From positions 1 through 43,384 of the forward strand of contig JACRIN010000082.1 in the NCBI GenBank assembly GCA_016220085.1: a stretch of DNA of 43,384 nucleotides, given 5' to 3'. Source of the stretch: Planctomycetota bacterium (GTDB lineage Bacteria > Planctomycetota > UBA1135 > GCA-002686595). This document shows, piece by piece, positions 24,967 to 33,777 of this stretch. Every line of letters begins with the position of its first letter. The stretch's first letter is position 1. Under the pieces are notes generated by a model. It worked only from the letters and a program-made list of their open reading frames with translations. It made no database searches and was not told where the DNA came from. Both the position numbers and the translations under genes were made by a program.

Positions 24967-26588
24967 CGCTGTTCGGACCGTGGTTCTTGGCATTGGCGGC
25001 GCCGACGCCGTTCATCGCGAGCGAAGGCGACGCCGTCGCGCCGACCGAGGAGATCGTCGAGGTGCACATCACCGCGCTCTCCGGCAAGTCGATCTACCTG
25101 GATCGCGGCAGCGACGCGAAGCTCGCGGTCGGCGACCGCGTCGTGTTCTTCCCCGCCGGTGCGCCGCCGGTGGAAGCGCTCGTGCGCAGCACGACCAAGC
25201 AGAGCGCACGCGCGGAGCTCTCGATCGACGCAACGCTCGAGATCGGCACGCGCGGCGAGGCGCACGTCGACGTCGAAGGCACGAAGATCGAACACCCGCC
25301 CTGGGAGAAACCGATCGGCGAGGCCTCGCCCGACCTGCCGCTTCTCGCTCCGTGGGAAAGCACCACGAGCAAGGAGCGCGAAGTCAAATGGCATGGCCGC
25401 GTCACCACGTCGGTCGATTGGACCGAAGACCGGCAGGACGGCGACTCGTACTGGCTCGCGCGCACCGGCATCACGTTCGACGTCGAGAACCCGTTCCACC
25501 AGGGCGGCGAGCTCGACGTCGACCTCGACCTCTTCGCGCGCCGCGCCGAGGTCTCCGGGTCGAGCGACGAGAACGAATCGTCGCTGCGCGTCGATCGCCT
25601 CTCGTACGAGTGGGGCGGCACGCGCACCGAGGACACGCACTGGCAGGTCGGCCGCTTCTTCTCGAAGGAGTTCCCGGAGTTCGGGATCCTCGACGGCGCC
25701 GAGTGGGTGCGTCGCCTCGACAACGGCAACCGCGTCGGCGTGCAGCTCGGCTTCCTGCCCGAGCCGACGCCGGAGATGGACACCGGCAAGGACGTGTCCA
25801 CGGCGCTCTTCTATCGCTGGGTGCGCGGCGAGAACGAGGAGTTCTCGCTCGGCACGGGCTACCAGAAGACTTGGCACGAGGGTGACGCGGACCGCGACCT
25901 CTGGGTGACCAACCTCTCGTGGCGTCCGAGCAAGACGTGGTCGATCTGGAGCTCGGCGTGGGTCGACTTGTACGGCACGAACGACGTGCAGAAGTCCGGC
26001 GCGGAGCTGACGCAGTTCTTCCTGAACTCGTCCTGGCGCTTCGGCACCGACAAGGGCGTCGGTCTGCACGCCTCGCACTTCCGCTTCCCCGAGCTCTTGC
26101 GCAACGAGTTCGACCAGGTCGCGGCGAGCTCGATCTTCGACGCCGAGAACACGCGCATCGGCGTCGACGGCTGGAAGGACTTCGGGAAGGACTTCCGTCT
26201 CTCCGGGCGGCTCGACCAGTTCTCCGATCAGAACGACGACGGGTACGGCGTGAGTTTGCGCGGCTCGTGGCGTGACCTGTTCCTCGAGCAGAGCCGCTTC
26301 GACCTCGGCGCGTTCTACGACCAAGGCGTGTACAGCACCGTCACCGGCGCGCACGCGAGTCTGTCGAAGACTTTCGATCTCGGTCAGCTCTCCGGCACGT
26401 ACGAGTACGCGGAGCACGAGAACGACGACTTCCTCGGTTCGCAGGGCACGCTGAGCCAGCAATCGCTGCGCGGTAGCTGGCAGAAGAGCTTCGGACGCGA
26501 TTGGTCGCTCTCGCTCTTCCTCGATCGCCGCTTCGGCGACGAGCTCGACGCGTGGTCGCTCGGCTTCTACCTCGTGCGGCGCTTCTAG
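24963..26588 (+). CDS. Outer-membrane beta-barrel of the cytochrome conduit
   Basis: 541 residues. Residues about 28-95 form a small soluble domain (HITALSGKSIYLDRGSDAKL, then AVGDRVVFFP) resembling the SH3-like domain of FlgT-type proteins. From about 140 on, alternating polar/aromatic strands with tight turns (for example GELDVDLDLFARRAEVSGSS) continue to a terminal LVRRF, ending in Phe like most outer-membrane barrels. By position between two multihaem cytochromes it should be the porin sheath, analogous to MtrB/PioB, though I see no clear MtrB signature such as an N-terminal CxxC. The export signal is short and lacks a basic n-region, which is odd; export is inferred from the barrel. Start overlaps the previous stop (ATGA). 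Confidence 0.75.
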   Translation: MTLFGPWFLALAAPTPFIASEGDAVAPTEEIVEVHITALSGKSIYLDRGSDAKLAVGDRVVFFPAGAPPVEALVRSTTKQSARAELSIDATLEIGTRGEAHVDVEGTKIEHPPWEKPIGEASPDLPLLAPWESTTSKEREVKWHGRVTTSVDWTEDRQDGDSYWLARTGITFDVENPFHQGGELDVDLDLFARRAEVSGSSDENESSLRVDRLSYEWGGTRTEDTHWQVGRFFSKEFPEFGILDGAEWVRRLDNGNRVGVQLGFLPEPTPEMDTGKDVSTALFYRWVRGENEEFSLGTGYQKTWHEGDADRDLWVTNLSWRPSKTWSIWSSAWVDLYGTNDVQKSGAELTQFFLNSSWRFGTDKGVGLHASHFRFPELLRNEFDQVAASSIFDAENTRIGVDGWKDFGKDFRLSGRLDQFSDQNDDGYGVSLRGSWRDLFLEQSRFDLGAFYDQGVYSTVTGAHASLSKTFDLGQLSGTYEYAEHENDDFLGSQGTLSQQSLRGSWQKSFGRDWSLSLFLDRRFGDELDAWSLGFYLVRRF

Positions 26589-26592
26589 GAGG
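26587..26592 (+). promoter_or_regulatory. Perfect AGGAGG ribosome-binding site for the 25-haem cytochrome
   Basis: AGGAGG overlaps the TAG stop of the barrel gene and lies 6 nt before the ATG at 26599. It is one of few consensus Shine-Dalgarno sequences in the window and suggests high, independent translation of the terminal cytochrome. Confidence 0.85.
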
Positions 26593-26598
26593 ATCGCG

Positions 26599-28530
26599 AT
26601 GGAAACCAACCGACGCATGTGGCTGTTGCTCGGCGCCTTCGCGCTGCTCTTCGGAGTGATCGCGTGCACGCTCGACGAGAAACCCGACGGAGCGCAGTAC
26701 TGGTGGGAAGCCCGAGGCCCGGTCGTCCCCCACGACTCGTTCCCCACCGACTGCACGCTCTGCCACCAGGGCGAGACGTGGCGCGTCATCCGCACCGACT
26801 TCGTGTTCGACCACACGAAGGAGACCGGTTACGCGCTCGAGGGCGCGCACGCGGCCGCCGAATGTCTGCGTTGCCACAACGACCGCGGTCCGGCGGAGAT
26901 GTTCGCCGGGCGCGGCTGCGCCGGTTGCCACGAGGACGTCCACAAGGGCACGCTCGGCAACGACTGCTCCTCGTGCCACGACCAAGAGTCGTTCAAGGCG
27001 AAGGACCAGATCGCCAAGCACAATCTCACGCGCTTCCCGTTGGTCGGCGCGCACGCGGCGACCGAGTGCTTCCGCTGCCACCCGGGCGCCCAGGTCGGAC
27101 AGTTCCAGCCCGCGGACACCGAGTGCGTCGCGTGCCACAGCGCGGACCTCGCTCGCGCGACCAGCCCCGATCACGCGACCAACGGCTGGACGCAGGACTG
27201 CGATCGCTGCCACATCCCGACCGACTGGGGCGGCGCCGCCTTCAATCACTCGTGGTGGCCGCTCAACGGAGCTCACGCCGCCGCCAATTGCACCGATTGC
27301 CACGGCGGAGGCGTGTTCGTCGGAACGCCGAACGACTGCTACGACTGCCACCAGACGGAGTACGCGAACTCGACCAGCCCCGACCACGCGGCGCTCGGCA
27401 TCTCGACGAACTGCAAGCAGTGCCACAACACGTCGACGTGGGACGGCGCGCACTTCAACCACTTCGGGATCGTCGACGGCTGCATCAACTGCCACTTGGC
27501 GGACTTCCAGGGCACGACGAACCCGGACCACGAGACGATGGGCTTGTCGACGAGCTGCGAGCAATGCCACGGCACGAGCACGTGGATGAGCGGCGAGTTC
27601 GATCACGCCGGCATCGCCAACGGCTGCGTCAACTGCCACCAGGCCGAGTACAACGGCACGACCAACCCGAACCACGCGAGCACCGGCTACGACACGGACT
27701 GCGAATCGTGTCACGGCACGGACGGCTGGACGAACGTGACGTTCGGACACCTCGGCATCGCGAACGGTTGCCTCACGTGTCACCAATCGGACTACACCGG
27801 CACGTCGAACCCGAACCACGCGCTCGCGGGCTACGCCACGGATTGCGAGTCCTGCCACGACACGAACGACTGGACGAACGCGTCGTTCGATCACTTCGGC
27901 GTGACCAACGGTTGCCTGACGTGTCACCAGTCGGACTACACCGGCACCACGAACCCGAACCACGCCGGGATGGGCATCGGCACGAACTGCGAGCAGTGCC
28001 ACGACACCAACGACTGGAACAACGCGGTGTTCGATCACACGGGCATCACCAACGGCTGCGTGACGTGTCACCAGACCGACTACAACAACACGACGAGTCC
28101 GAACCACGCCGCGCTCGGCCTCAGCACGAGCTGTCAGACCTGCCACGACACCCTCGACTGGAACAACGCGGTGTTCGACCACACGGGCATCACGAACGGC
28201 TGCGTGAGCTGTCACATGACCGAGTACAACGCGACGACCAATCCGAAGCACTCGACCTCGGGCTTCGGCACCGACTGCCAGACCTGCCACGACACCCTCG
28301 ACTGGAACAACGGTCAGTTCAACCACACGGAGTTCCCGATCACCTCGGGCAAGCACAAGAACTTCGACTGCATCGACTGCCACCTCGCGCCGCCGAACTA
28401 CATCCAGTTTTCCTGCACGCACTGCCACGAGCACAAGAAGTCGTCGATGGACAACGAGCACCAGGGCGTCAACAACTACACGTGGACGTCCAACGCCTGC
28501 TACGCCTGCCACCCGAACGGCAAGGAGTAG
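26599..28530 (+). CDS. 25-haem lipoprotein c-type cytochrome with 48-residue dihaem repeats
   Basis: 643 residues. Signal peptide with lipobox VIAC, lipid on Cys23; the next residue is Thr, not Asp, so sorting to the outer membrane is expected. I count 25 CxxCH motifs (residues 52-638). The first third has the same trihaem pattern as the 26-haem protein (GAHAAAECLRCH, CHEDVHKG). Residues 260-579 are six near-perfect 48-residue repeats and part of a seventh: (N/S)PxH...G..T.C..CH.T..W....F.H.GI.NGC..CH..(D/E)Y..TT, each with two haem sites and two further His for axial ligands. The repeats are rich in Asn, Thr and Gly and poorer in GC than the neighbouring genes. A probable cell-surface terminal reductase or wire. 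Confidence 0.92.
   Translation: METNRRMWLLLGAFALLFGVIACTLDEKPDGAQYWWEARGPVVPHDSFPTDCTLCHQGETWRVIRTDFVFDHTKETGYALEGAHAAAECLRCHNDRGPAEMFAGRGCAGCHEDVHKGTLGNDCSSCHDQESFKAKDQIAKHNLTRFPLVGAHAATECFRCHPGAQVGQFQPADTECVACHSADLARATSPDHATNGWTQDCDRCHIPTDWGGAAFNHSWWPLNGAHAAANCTDCHGGGVFVGTPNDCYDCHQTEYANSTSPDHAALGISTNCKQCHNTSTWDGAHFNHFGIVDGCINCHLADFQGTTNPDHETMGLSTSCEQCHGTSTWMSGEFDHAGIANGCVNCHQAEYNGTTNPNHASTGYDTDCESCHGTDGWTNVTFGHLGIANGCLTCHQSDYTGTSNPNHALAGYATDCESCHDTNDWTNASFDHFGVTNGCLTCHQSDYTGTTNPNHAGMGIGTNCEQCHDTNDWNNAVFDHTGITNGCVTCHQTDYNNTTSPNHAALGLSTSCQTCHDTLDWNNAVFDHTGITNGCVSCHMTEYNATTNPKHSTSGFGTDCQTCHDTLDWNNGQFNHTEFPITSGKHKNFDCIDCHLAPPNYIQFSCTHCHEHKKSSMDNEHQGVNNYTWTSNACYACHPNGKE
27376..28335 (+). repeat. 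144-bp coding tandem repeats (48-residue dihaem units)
   Basis: Units begin at 27376, 27520, 27664, 27808, 27952 and 28096, each exactly 144 bp. A partial seventh unit starts at 28240 and loses the pattern after about 28335. The repeats diverge in DNA but keep protein spacing exactly, so haem geometry is under selection. This is coding DNA, not a CRISPR array. Confidence 0.9.
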
Positions 28531-28576
28531 CGGCGCGGTTCGGGTGAGGCGTACCGAGGCTCGGCGCGACCTACCG

Positions 28577-28676
28577 GGTCTCGGCGCGGCGCGCAGGGCC
28601 TCTGCGTTTCGCGCGGGGGCTCAGCGCCGCGCGCCGGGTCTCGGCGTTTCGCGCGGGACCTCGGCGCTTCGCCTGT
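28577..28676. repeat. Five degenerate 20-bp tandem repeats between the cytochrome operon and fumC
   Basis: Units start at 28577, 28597, 28617, 28637 and 28657 with consensus GGNCTCGGCGTTTCGCGCGG. A less exact copy precedes them (28556-28576). They fill the 174-bp gap between the convergent 25-haem cytochrome and fumC genes. No T-run terminator is seen, so the array may itself mark the end of both transcripts. Confidence 0.75.
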
Positions 28677-28704
28677 CAGGGCGAGGCGCGGCGCCAGCTC
28701 TCCG

Positions 28705-30129
<1,425 letters not shown>

Positions 30130-30131
30130 GG

Positions 30132-30162
30132 CGGGCTCTTTCGTGGCTGGATGAAGAGCCCG
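30132..30162 (-). promoter_or_regulatory. Hairpin covering the fumC ribosome-binding site
   Basis: In the fumC leader, CGGGCTCTT pairs perfectly with AAGAGCCCG (9 bp, 13-nt loop). The arm nearest the start holds the AAGAG ribosome-binding site and ends 2 nt before the ATG, so the folded form would block initiation. A weak promoter-like pair (TTGTGC-N16-TATCCT, 30165-30192) would start transcription inside the far arm and remove the hairpin; which applies cannot be told from sequence. Confidence 0.4.
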
Positions 30163-30242
30163 GGAGGATAACGAGCACACCGCACGGCACAACCCGGCGC
30201 GCGTTCGAGCGCCCTACGCAGATCGGAGAGGGTGCGCGCGGC

Positions 30243-31859
30243 TCACGGCGCGTCGTAGCAGCCGGCTTCGAGCGAGCCGGCGCGCGCCGCGCCGGTCAGG
30301 TCGTCGAGCACCGCCCACGTCGGATCGCCGCTCGCGAGGAGCGCGCTGGTCGGCGACGGTGTCGCGTCCTGTTGACTCGCGTCCCAGCTCACCGCGGTGA
30401 AATCGGCGAGGCCGTTGCCGACGATCCAACCGCTCGACGCTCCGGAGACCGCGCCGACGACGACGTTGCCGGAGAGAGTGACGCCGCTCGACCCGCCGCC
30501 GAACGAAAGCGACTGCGAGTTCTGGCTGTAGACGACGTTGTTCGCGAAGACCAGGCCCGGTCGCCCGCTCCAATTGGAGAGCTGCGCGCCGCGGCCGACG
30601 TTGACCAGCGTGTTGTGCACGAACTCGAGATCGCGCACTTGGCCCTGGTGATCGTGGCTGCCGAACGCGTTCGCGCCGTGCATCAAGAAGTTGTTGCGCA
30701 CGATCGCTTCGCCCTGGACCTGCATCACGTTGTCGCCGGAGTTCCAGCAGACGTTGCGCTCGACCAGGTTGAACGCGTAGCCGCCGGTGCCGTAGAGCAG
30801 GATGCACGGGTAGTTGCAGTCGTGCACGACGTTCTCGGCGACCCAGTTCCCGAACGAGCCCTGTTTGATCTCGATGCCGTCGCCTTGCGTGCCCGCGGTG
30901 TCGTGCACGTGGTTCAACGCGATCACGGAGTCGCGCATCACCCACTGCGCGTTGTTCGCGCCGAGGTAGAAGCCCTCGCCGGTGCCGAGCGTGTGATCGA
31001 CCTCGTTCCGGGTCAGGTGGAGGCGCGCGGTGTCCGCGGTGTTCGCGGTGACGCCCGCCTCGTTCGTGTGGTGGACGTGACAGCGGTCGAGCCAGAAATC
31101 CTGCACCGAGTACAGCCGCACGCCCGCGCTGCCGCCGGTGATCTCGAAACCGCGCAGGCAGACGAACCGGGTGGTCATGGACACGCCGACGTTCAGCGCG
31201 TTCTGGTTCGCGTCGGGACGCGTCAGGATCGGCGTCTCCCCCGCCTTCGCGACGACGAAGATCGGCGCTTGCGCGGTGCCTTGCAGATCGAGCCCGAAGT
31301 ACGAGTTGACCGAGTACGTGCCCGCGCCGACTTCGAGGCGCTCTCCGGGTTGGAGCGCGAGGATCGCGGCCTTGAGCGCGGCGCCATTCTGCACCGCGGT
31401 CAGGCCGGCGTCGTGGTTCAGCGTGCGCGTCGTCAGGCTCGACACTGTGGCCCAGCTCGGATCATAGAGGCTCGCCGACGCGCTCGGCGTCGCATGCGCT
31501 TCGCTCGAGGGCGAGCTCTCGCCCTGCGCGTTCGACGCGGTGAGCACGTAGAAGTACTCGGTGCCGTTGACCAATCCCGAATGGACGTGCGGGCTCGCGG
31601 TCAGCACGACGCTCGCGGCGCTCGCGACGTCGACCGGCGTCGTCGTCGACCAGTAGAGCGCGTGACTGGTCGCGCCCGCGACCGCTTGCCACGTGATCGA
31701 GTTCGCGCCGTCGCCCGCGGCGACGATCGGCGTCGACGGCGCGTCCGGCGGCGAGCTCGAGCTCGTCGCGCCGGAACCTCCGCCGCCGCACGCGAGCGAC
31801 GACACGCACAGCGCGAGCACGACCGCTCGCGCGAAACTCGGACGCTTCGATCGAGACAC
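30243..31859 (-). CDS. Exported parallel beta-helix protein with one fibronectin type III domain
   Basis: 538 residues, GTG start. The signal peptide ends in SSLAC followed by Gly residues, so it is probably a lipoprotein (Cys24), although the lipobox is weak. Residues about 38-128 are a fibronectin type III domain (ITWQAVAGATSHALYW ... GLVNGTEYFYVLTASNAQGES). From about 130 to the end it is a right-handed beta-helix: runs of short strands with Asn turns, such as FWLDRCHVHHTNEAGVTAN and ERNVCWNSGDNVMQVQGEAI, typical of the pectate-lyase/NosD-like fold. Such proteins bind or cut polysaccharide. No catalytic site can be assigned. It is the most downstream of three exported-protein genes on this strand. 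Confidence 0.82.
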   Translation of the reverse strand: MSRSKRPSFARAVVLALCVSSLACGGGGSGATSSSSPPDAPSTPIVAAGDGANSITWQAVAGATSHALYWSTTTPVDVASAASVVLTASPHVHSGLVNGTEYFYVLTASNAQGESSPSSEAHATPSASASLYDPSWATVSSLTTRTLNHDAGLTAVQNGAALKAAILALQPGERLEVGAGTYSVNSYFGLDLQGTAQAPIFVVAKAGETPILTRPDANQNALNVGVSMTTRFVCLRGFEITGGSAGVRLYSVQDFWLDRCHVHHTNEAGVTANTADTARLHLTRNEVDHTLGTGEGFYLGANNAQWVMRDSVIALNHVHDTAGTQGDGIEIKQGSFGNWVAENVVHDCNYPCILLYGTGGYAFNLVERNVCWNSGDNVMQVQGEAIVRNNFLMHGANAFGSHDHQGQVRDLEFVHNTLVNVGRGAQLSNWSGRPGLVFANNVVYSQNSQSLSFGGGSSGVTLSGNVVVGAVSGASSGWIVGNGLADFTAVSWDASQQDATPSPTSALLASGDPTWAVLDDLTGAARAGSLEAGCYDAP

Positions 31860-31889
31860 GGGTACCCCGAGGATCCGTGTCGAACGACG

Positions 31890-31930
31890 CGCGCGCGGAT
31901 CTGGAGGCGCTCCTAGAGGATCCGCGCGCG
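31890..31930 (-). terminator. 12-bp perfect inverted repeat after the DAFEPN-repeat gene
   Basis: CGCGCGCGGATC (31890-31901) pairs with GATCCGCGCGCG (31919-31930) around a 17-nt loop that itself can form a GGAG/CTCC mini-stem. It lies 25 bp after the stop of the DAFEPN-repeat gene on the minus strand and is the strongest stem in the window. There is no following T run. Confidence 0.5.
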
Positions 31931-31955
31931 TGGTCGGGCTCGCGCCTTGCCCGGT

Positions 31956-33632
31956 CTACTGGAACGTGAGCCGCAGGCCCTCGCTCAAGTTGAAACCCGC
32001 GCCGCCGCCCGCGGGGTCGCGGAACCACGTCTGGAAGCTCCAGGTCTCGCCGGCCTGGATCTGCGCGCTCGCGCCGGTCCAGTCGAGCGTGGTGACCAAC
32101 GTTCCGCCGGCGGTCGAGGTCACCGGGAAGCGCACGATCGGCGCGCCGAGGCAGAGATAACCCTTGCCGAACGGCGTCGCGGTCTTCTCCGACGTGCTCA
32201 TGATCACGAGCCCGCTCTTCCCGGCGGGCACCGGTCCGGCGCTCAAGCCGAGCGTGCCGACGCCGGGCGTCGTCGAGCCGCTCGCCGAGAGCCGCGCCGC
32301 GTCGCCGGTGGAGTTCTTCGGCGCGAGGCAGAACGGCGTGCCGAGCGTGAACTTGAGGTCGAGCTCGTAGACGTCGCAGAAGAGGCCGCCGACCGGCCGG
32401 ATCACGAAGAGCCGCGTGTCGAACGGCGCCGAGGTCGTGTTCGTCCACGCGAGCCAATGGCGCGGATCCGCGTCGAAGTAGATCGGGTGGCTCGACGTGA
32501 GGAAGCTCGGGTTGCCGGCGCAGCCCGAGTGGAGTTGCAGCGGACGCTGGACGTTCGGCTTGGTCGACGCGGAGATCAGTCGCAGCGTCGAACGCGGCGG
32601 CACTACGAGCGAGTACCAATCGAGGTCGAGATCCTGGGAGATCGAGAGGCCGGCCTGCGAGCTCGCGAGCAACGGCGCCGACGAGCAATCGGAGTTCGGC
32701 TCGAACGCGTCGCCGCTGAAGACGCCGCACGGATCGATCTCGGTCGTCACCGTCAGCGAGTACGAGCCGCAGAAGCCGGTCTGGGCGCCTTGGTCCGGCC
32801 GCGGTTGCACGCGGACGACGAAGCTCGTCGGACTCGACGAAGGATTTGCCAGGAACACCGTGCCCGACGTCGGACCGTACACCGTGGTACCCGCGTGCAA
32901 TTGATCGAGCGAGCCGCAGCTCGCGGTGCTCGTCCAGGCGAAAACCTCGAACTGGTCTCCGGCGGCGATGCCGCCGACCGCGAGCGTCACGAGCGAGTTC
33001 GCGGCGACCGCGACTTCGTAATGATCGGGATCACCGACGCCGACAGTCAGGCCCGCGAAGCTCCCGACGCCGAGCGGCGCGGTTTGACCACACGCGTTGT
33101 TCGGCTCGAAGGCGTCCGCGGCGAGCTGGGCGCACGGATCGGGGAAGGCGACGAGATCGAGCGTGTAGTCCGCGCAGTTCGCGCCCGACGATTCGAGGCC
33201 GACGACGAAGCTCGTCGGTGCCGCGACGTCCGAACTCCACGCGAGCAGGAAGTCCGTCGCGCCGAGCTCGATGAGCTCGAATCCGAGCGCTGCGCCGGTC
33301 GCGTCGCACGGCACCGCCGAACCGTCGTCGCGCCAGAGTCGGAACAGAGCGAAGAGCGAGGGATCCGAGGCCGCGAGGTGCACGCGCACCTCCAACCGCT
33401 GCGCCGCGGGCACGAGCACGCGGTAGAAATCGGCGCCGCCCGGCGGGAGCGTCAGACCGGCGTGCGAACCGAACGCGACCGTCGCGGGCGACGCGCACGA
33501 GTCGTTGGGTTCGAACGCGTCCGGCGAGCACTGCTGGGCGAAGCTCGGCGACGCGAAGGCGGCGAGGCACGCGAGAGCGCCCGCGGCGCGGCGGATCGCT
33601 TGAAAACGGTCGGAGTCGAGCGGCTGGAGCAT
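31956..33632 (-). CDS. Secreted protein with three DAFEPN repeats and a planctomycete-type C-terminal module
   Basis: 558 residues. Signal peptide to about residue 30 (hydrophobic GALACLAAFASPSFA, cleavage before QQ). Three beta-rich repeats of roughly 135 residues each start with a DAFEPN motif (CSPDAFEPNDSC, ADAFEPNNACG, GDAFEPNSDC), each followed by a GLT/S-type strand and a D-Y/F or D-W segment, as in bacterial pre-peptidase C-terminal-like domains. The final 120 residues (LSAGPVPAGKSGLVIMS ... PFGKGYLCLG ... WSFQTWFRDPAGG) form a module I recognise from planctomycete secreted proteins. No enzyme domain is present, so it is probably a surface or matrix protein. The ATG at 33632 gives the proper signal peptide. 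Confidence 0.8.
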   Translation of the reverse strand: MLQPLDSDRFQAIRRAAGALACLAAFASPSFAQQCSPDAFEPNDSCASPATVAFGSHAGLTLPPGGADFYRVLVPAAQRLEVRVHLAASDPSLFALFRLWRDDGSAVPCDATGAALGFELIELGATDFLLAWSSDVAAPTSFVVGLESSGANCADYTLDLVAFPDPCAQLAADAFEPNNACGQTAPLGVGSFAGLTVGVGDPDHYEVAVAANSLVTLAVGGIAAGDQFEVFAWTSTASCGSLDQLHAGTTVYGPTSGTVFLANPSSSPTSFVVRVQPRPDQGAQTGFCGSYSLTVTTEIDPCGVFSGDAFEPNSDCSSAPLLASSQAGLSISQDLDLDWYSLVVPPRSTLRLISASTKPNVQRPLQLHSGCAGNPSFLTSSHPIYFDADPRHWLAWTNTTSAPFDTRLFVIRPVGGLFCDVYELDLKFTLGTPFCLAPKNSTGDAARLSASGSTTPGVGTLGLSAGPVPAGKSGLVIMSTSEKTATPFGKGYLCLGAPIVRFPVTSTAGGTLVTTLDWTGASAQIQAGETWSFQTWFRDPAGGGAGFNLSEGLRLTFQ

Positions 33633-33777
33633 GGTGGCGACCTCGTGGGAGCACGTGGATGGAGTTCGTCTCGTAGGGACGAGCGTCGCGCGGGCGCCGG
33701 TGTGTCGCTCGATCCGCGATCGTCGCGCGCGGCGGGCTCGCAAGGCGCGCGCGGCCGACGGCGGGAACGCCTCGGGC

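Noticed and set aside
27376..28335. Regular direct repeats resembling a CRISPR array
   Set aside because: The 144-bp units are protein-coding dihaem modules in frame with a lipoprotein cytochrome; there are no short repeats with unique spacers and no cas genes.
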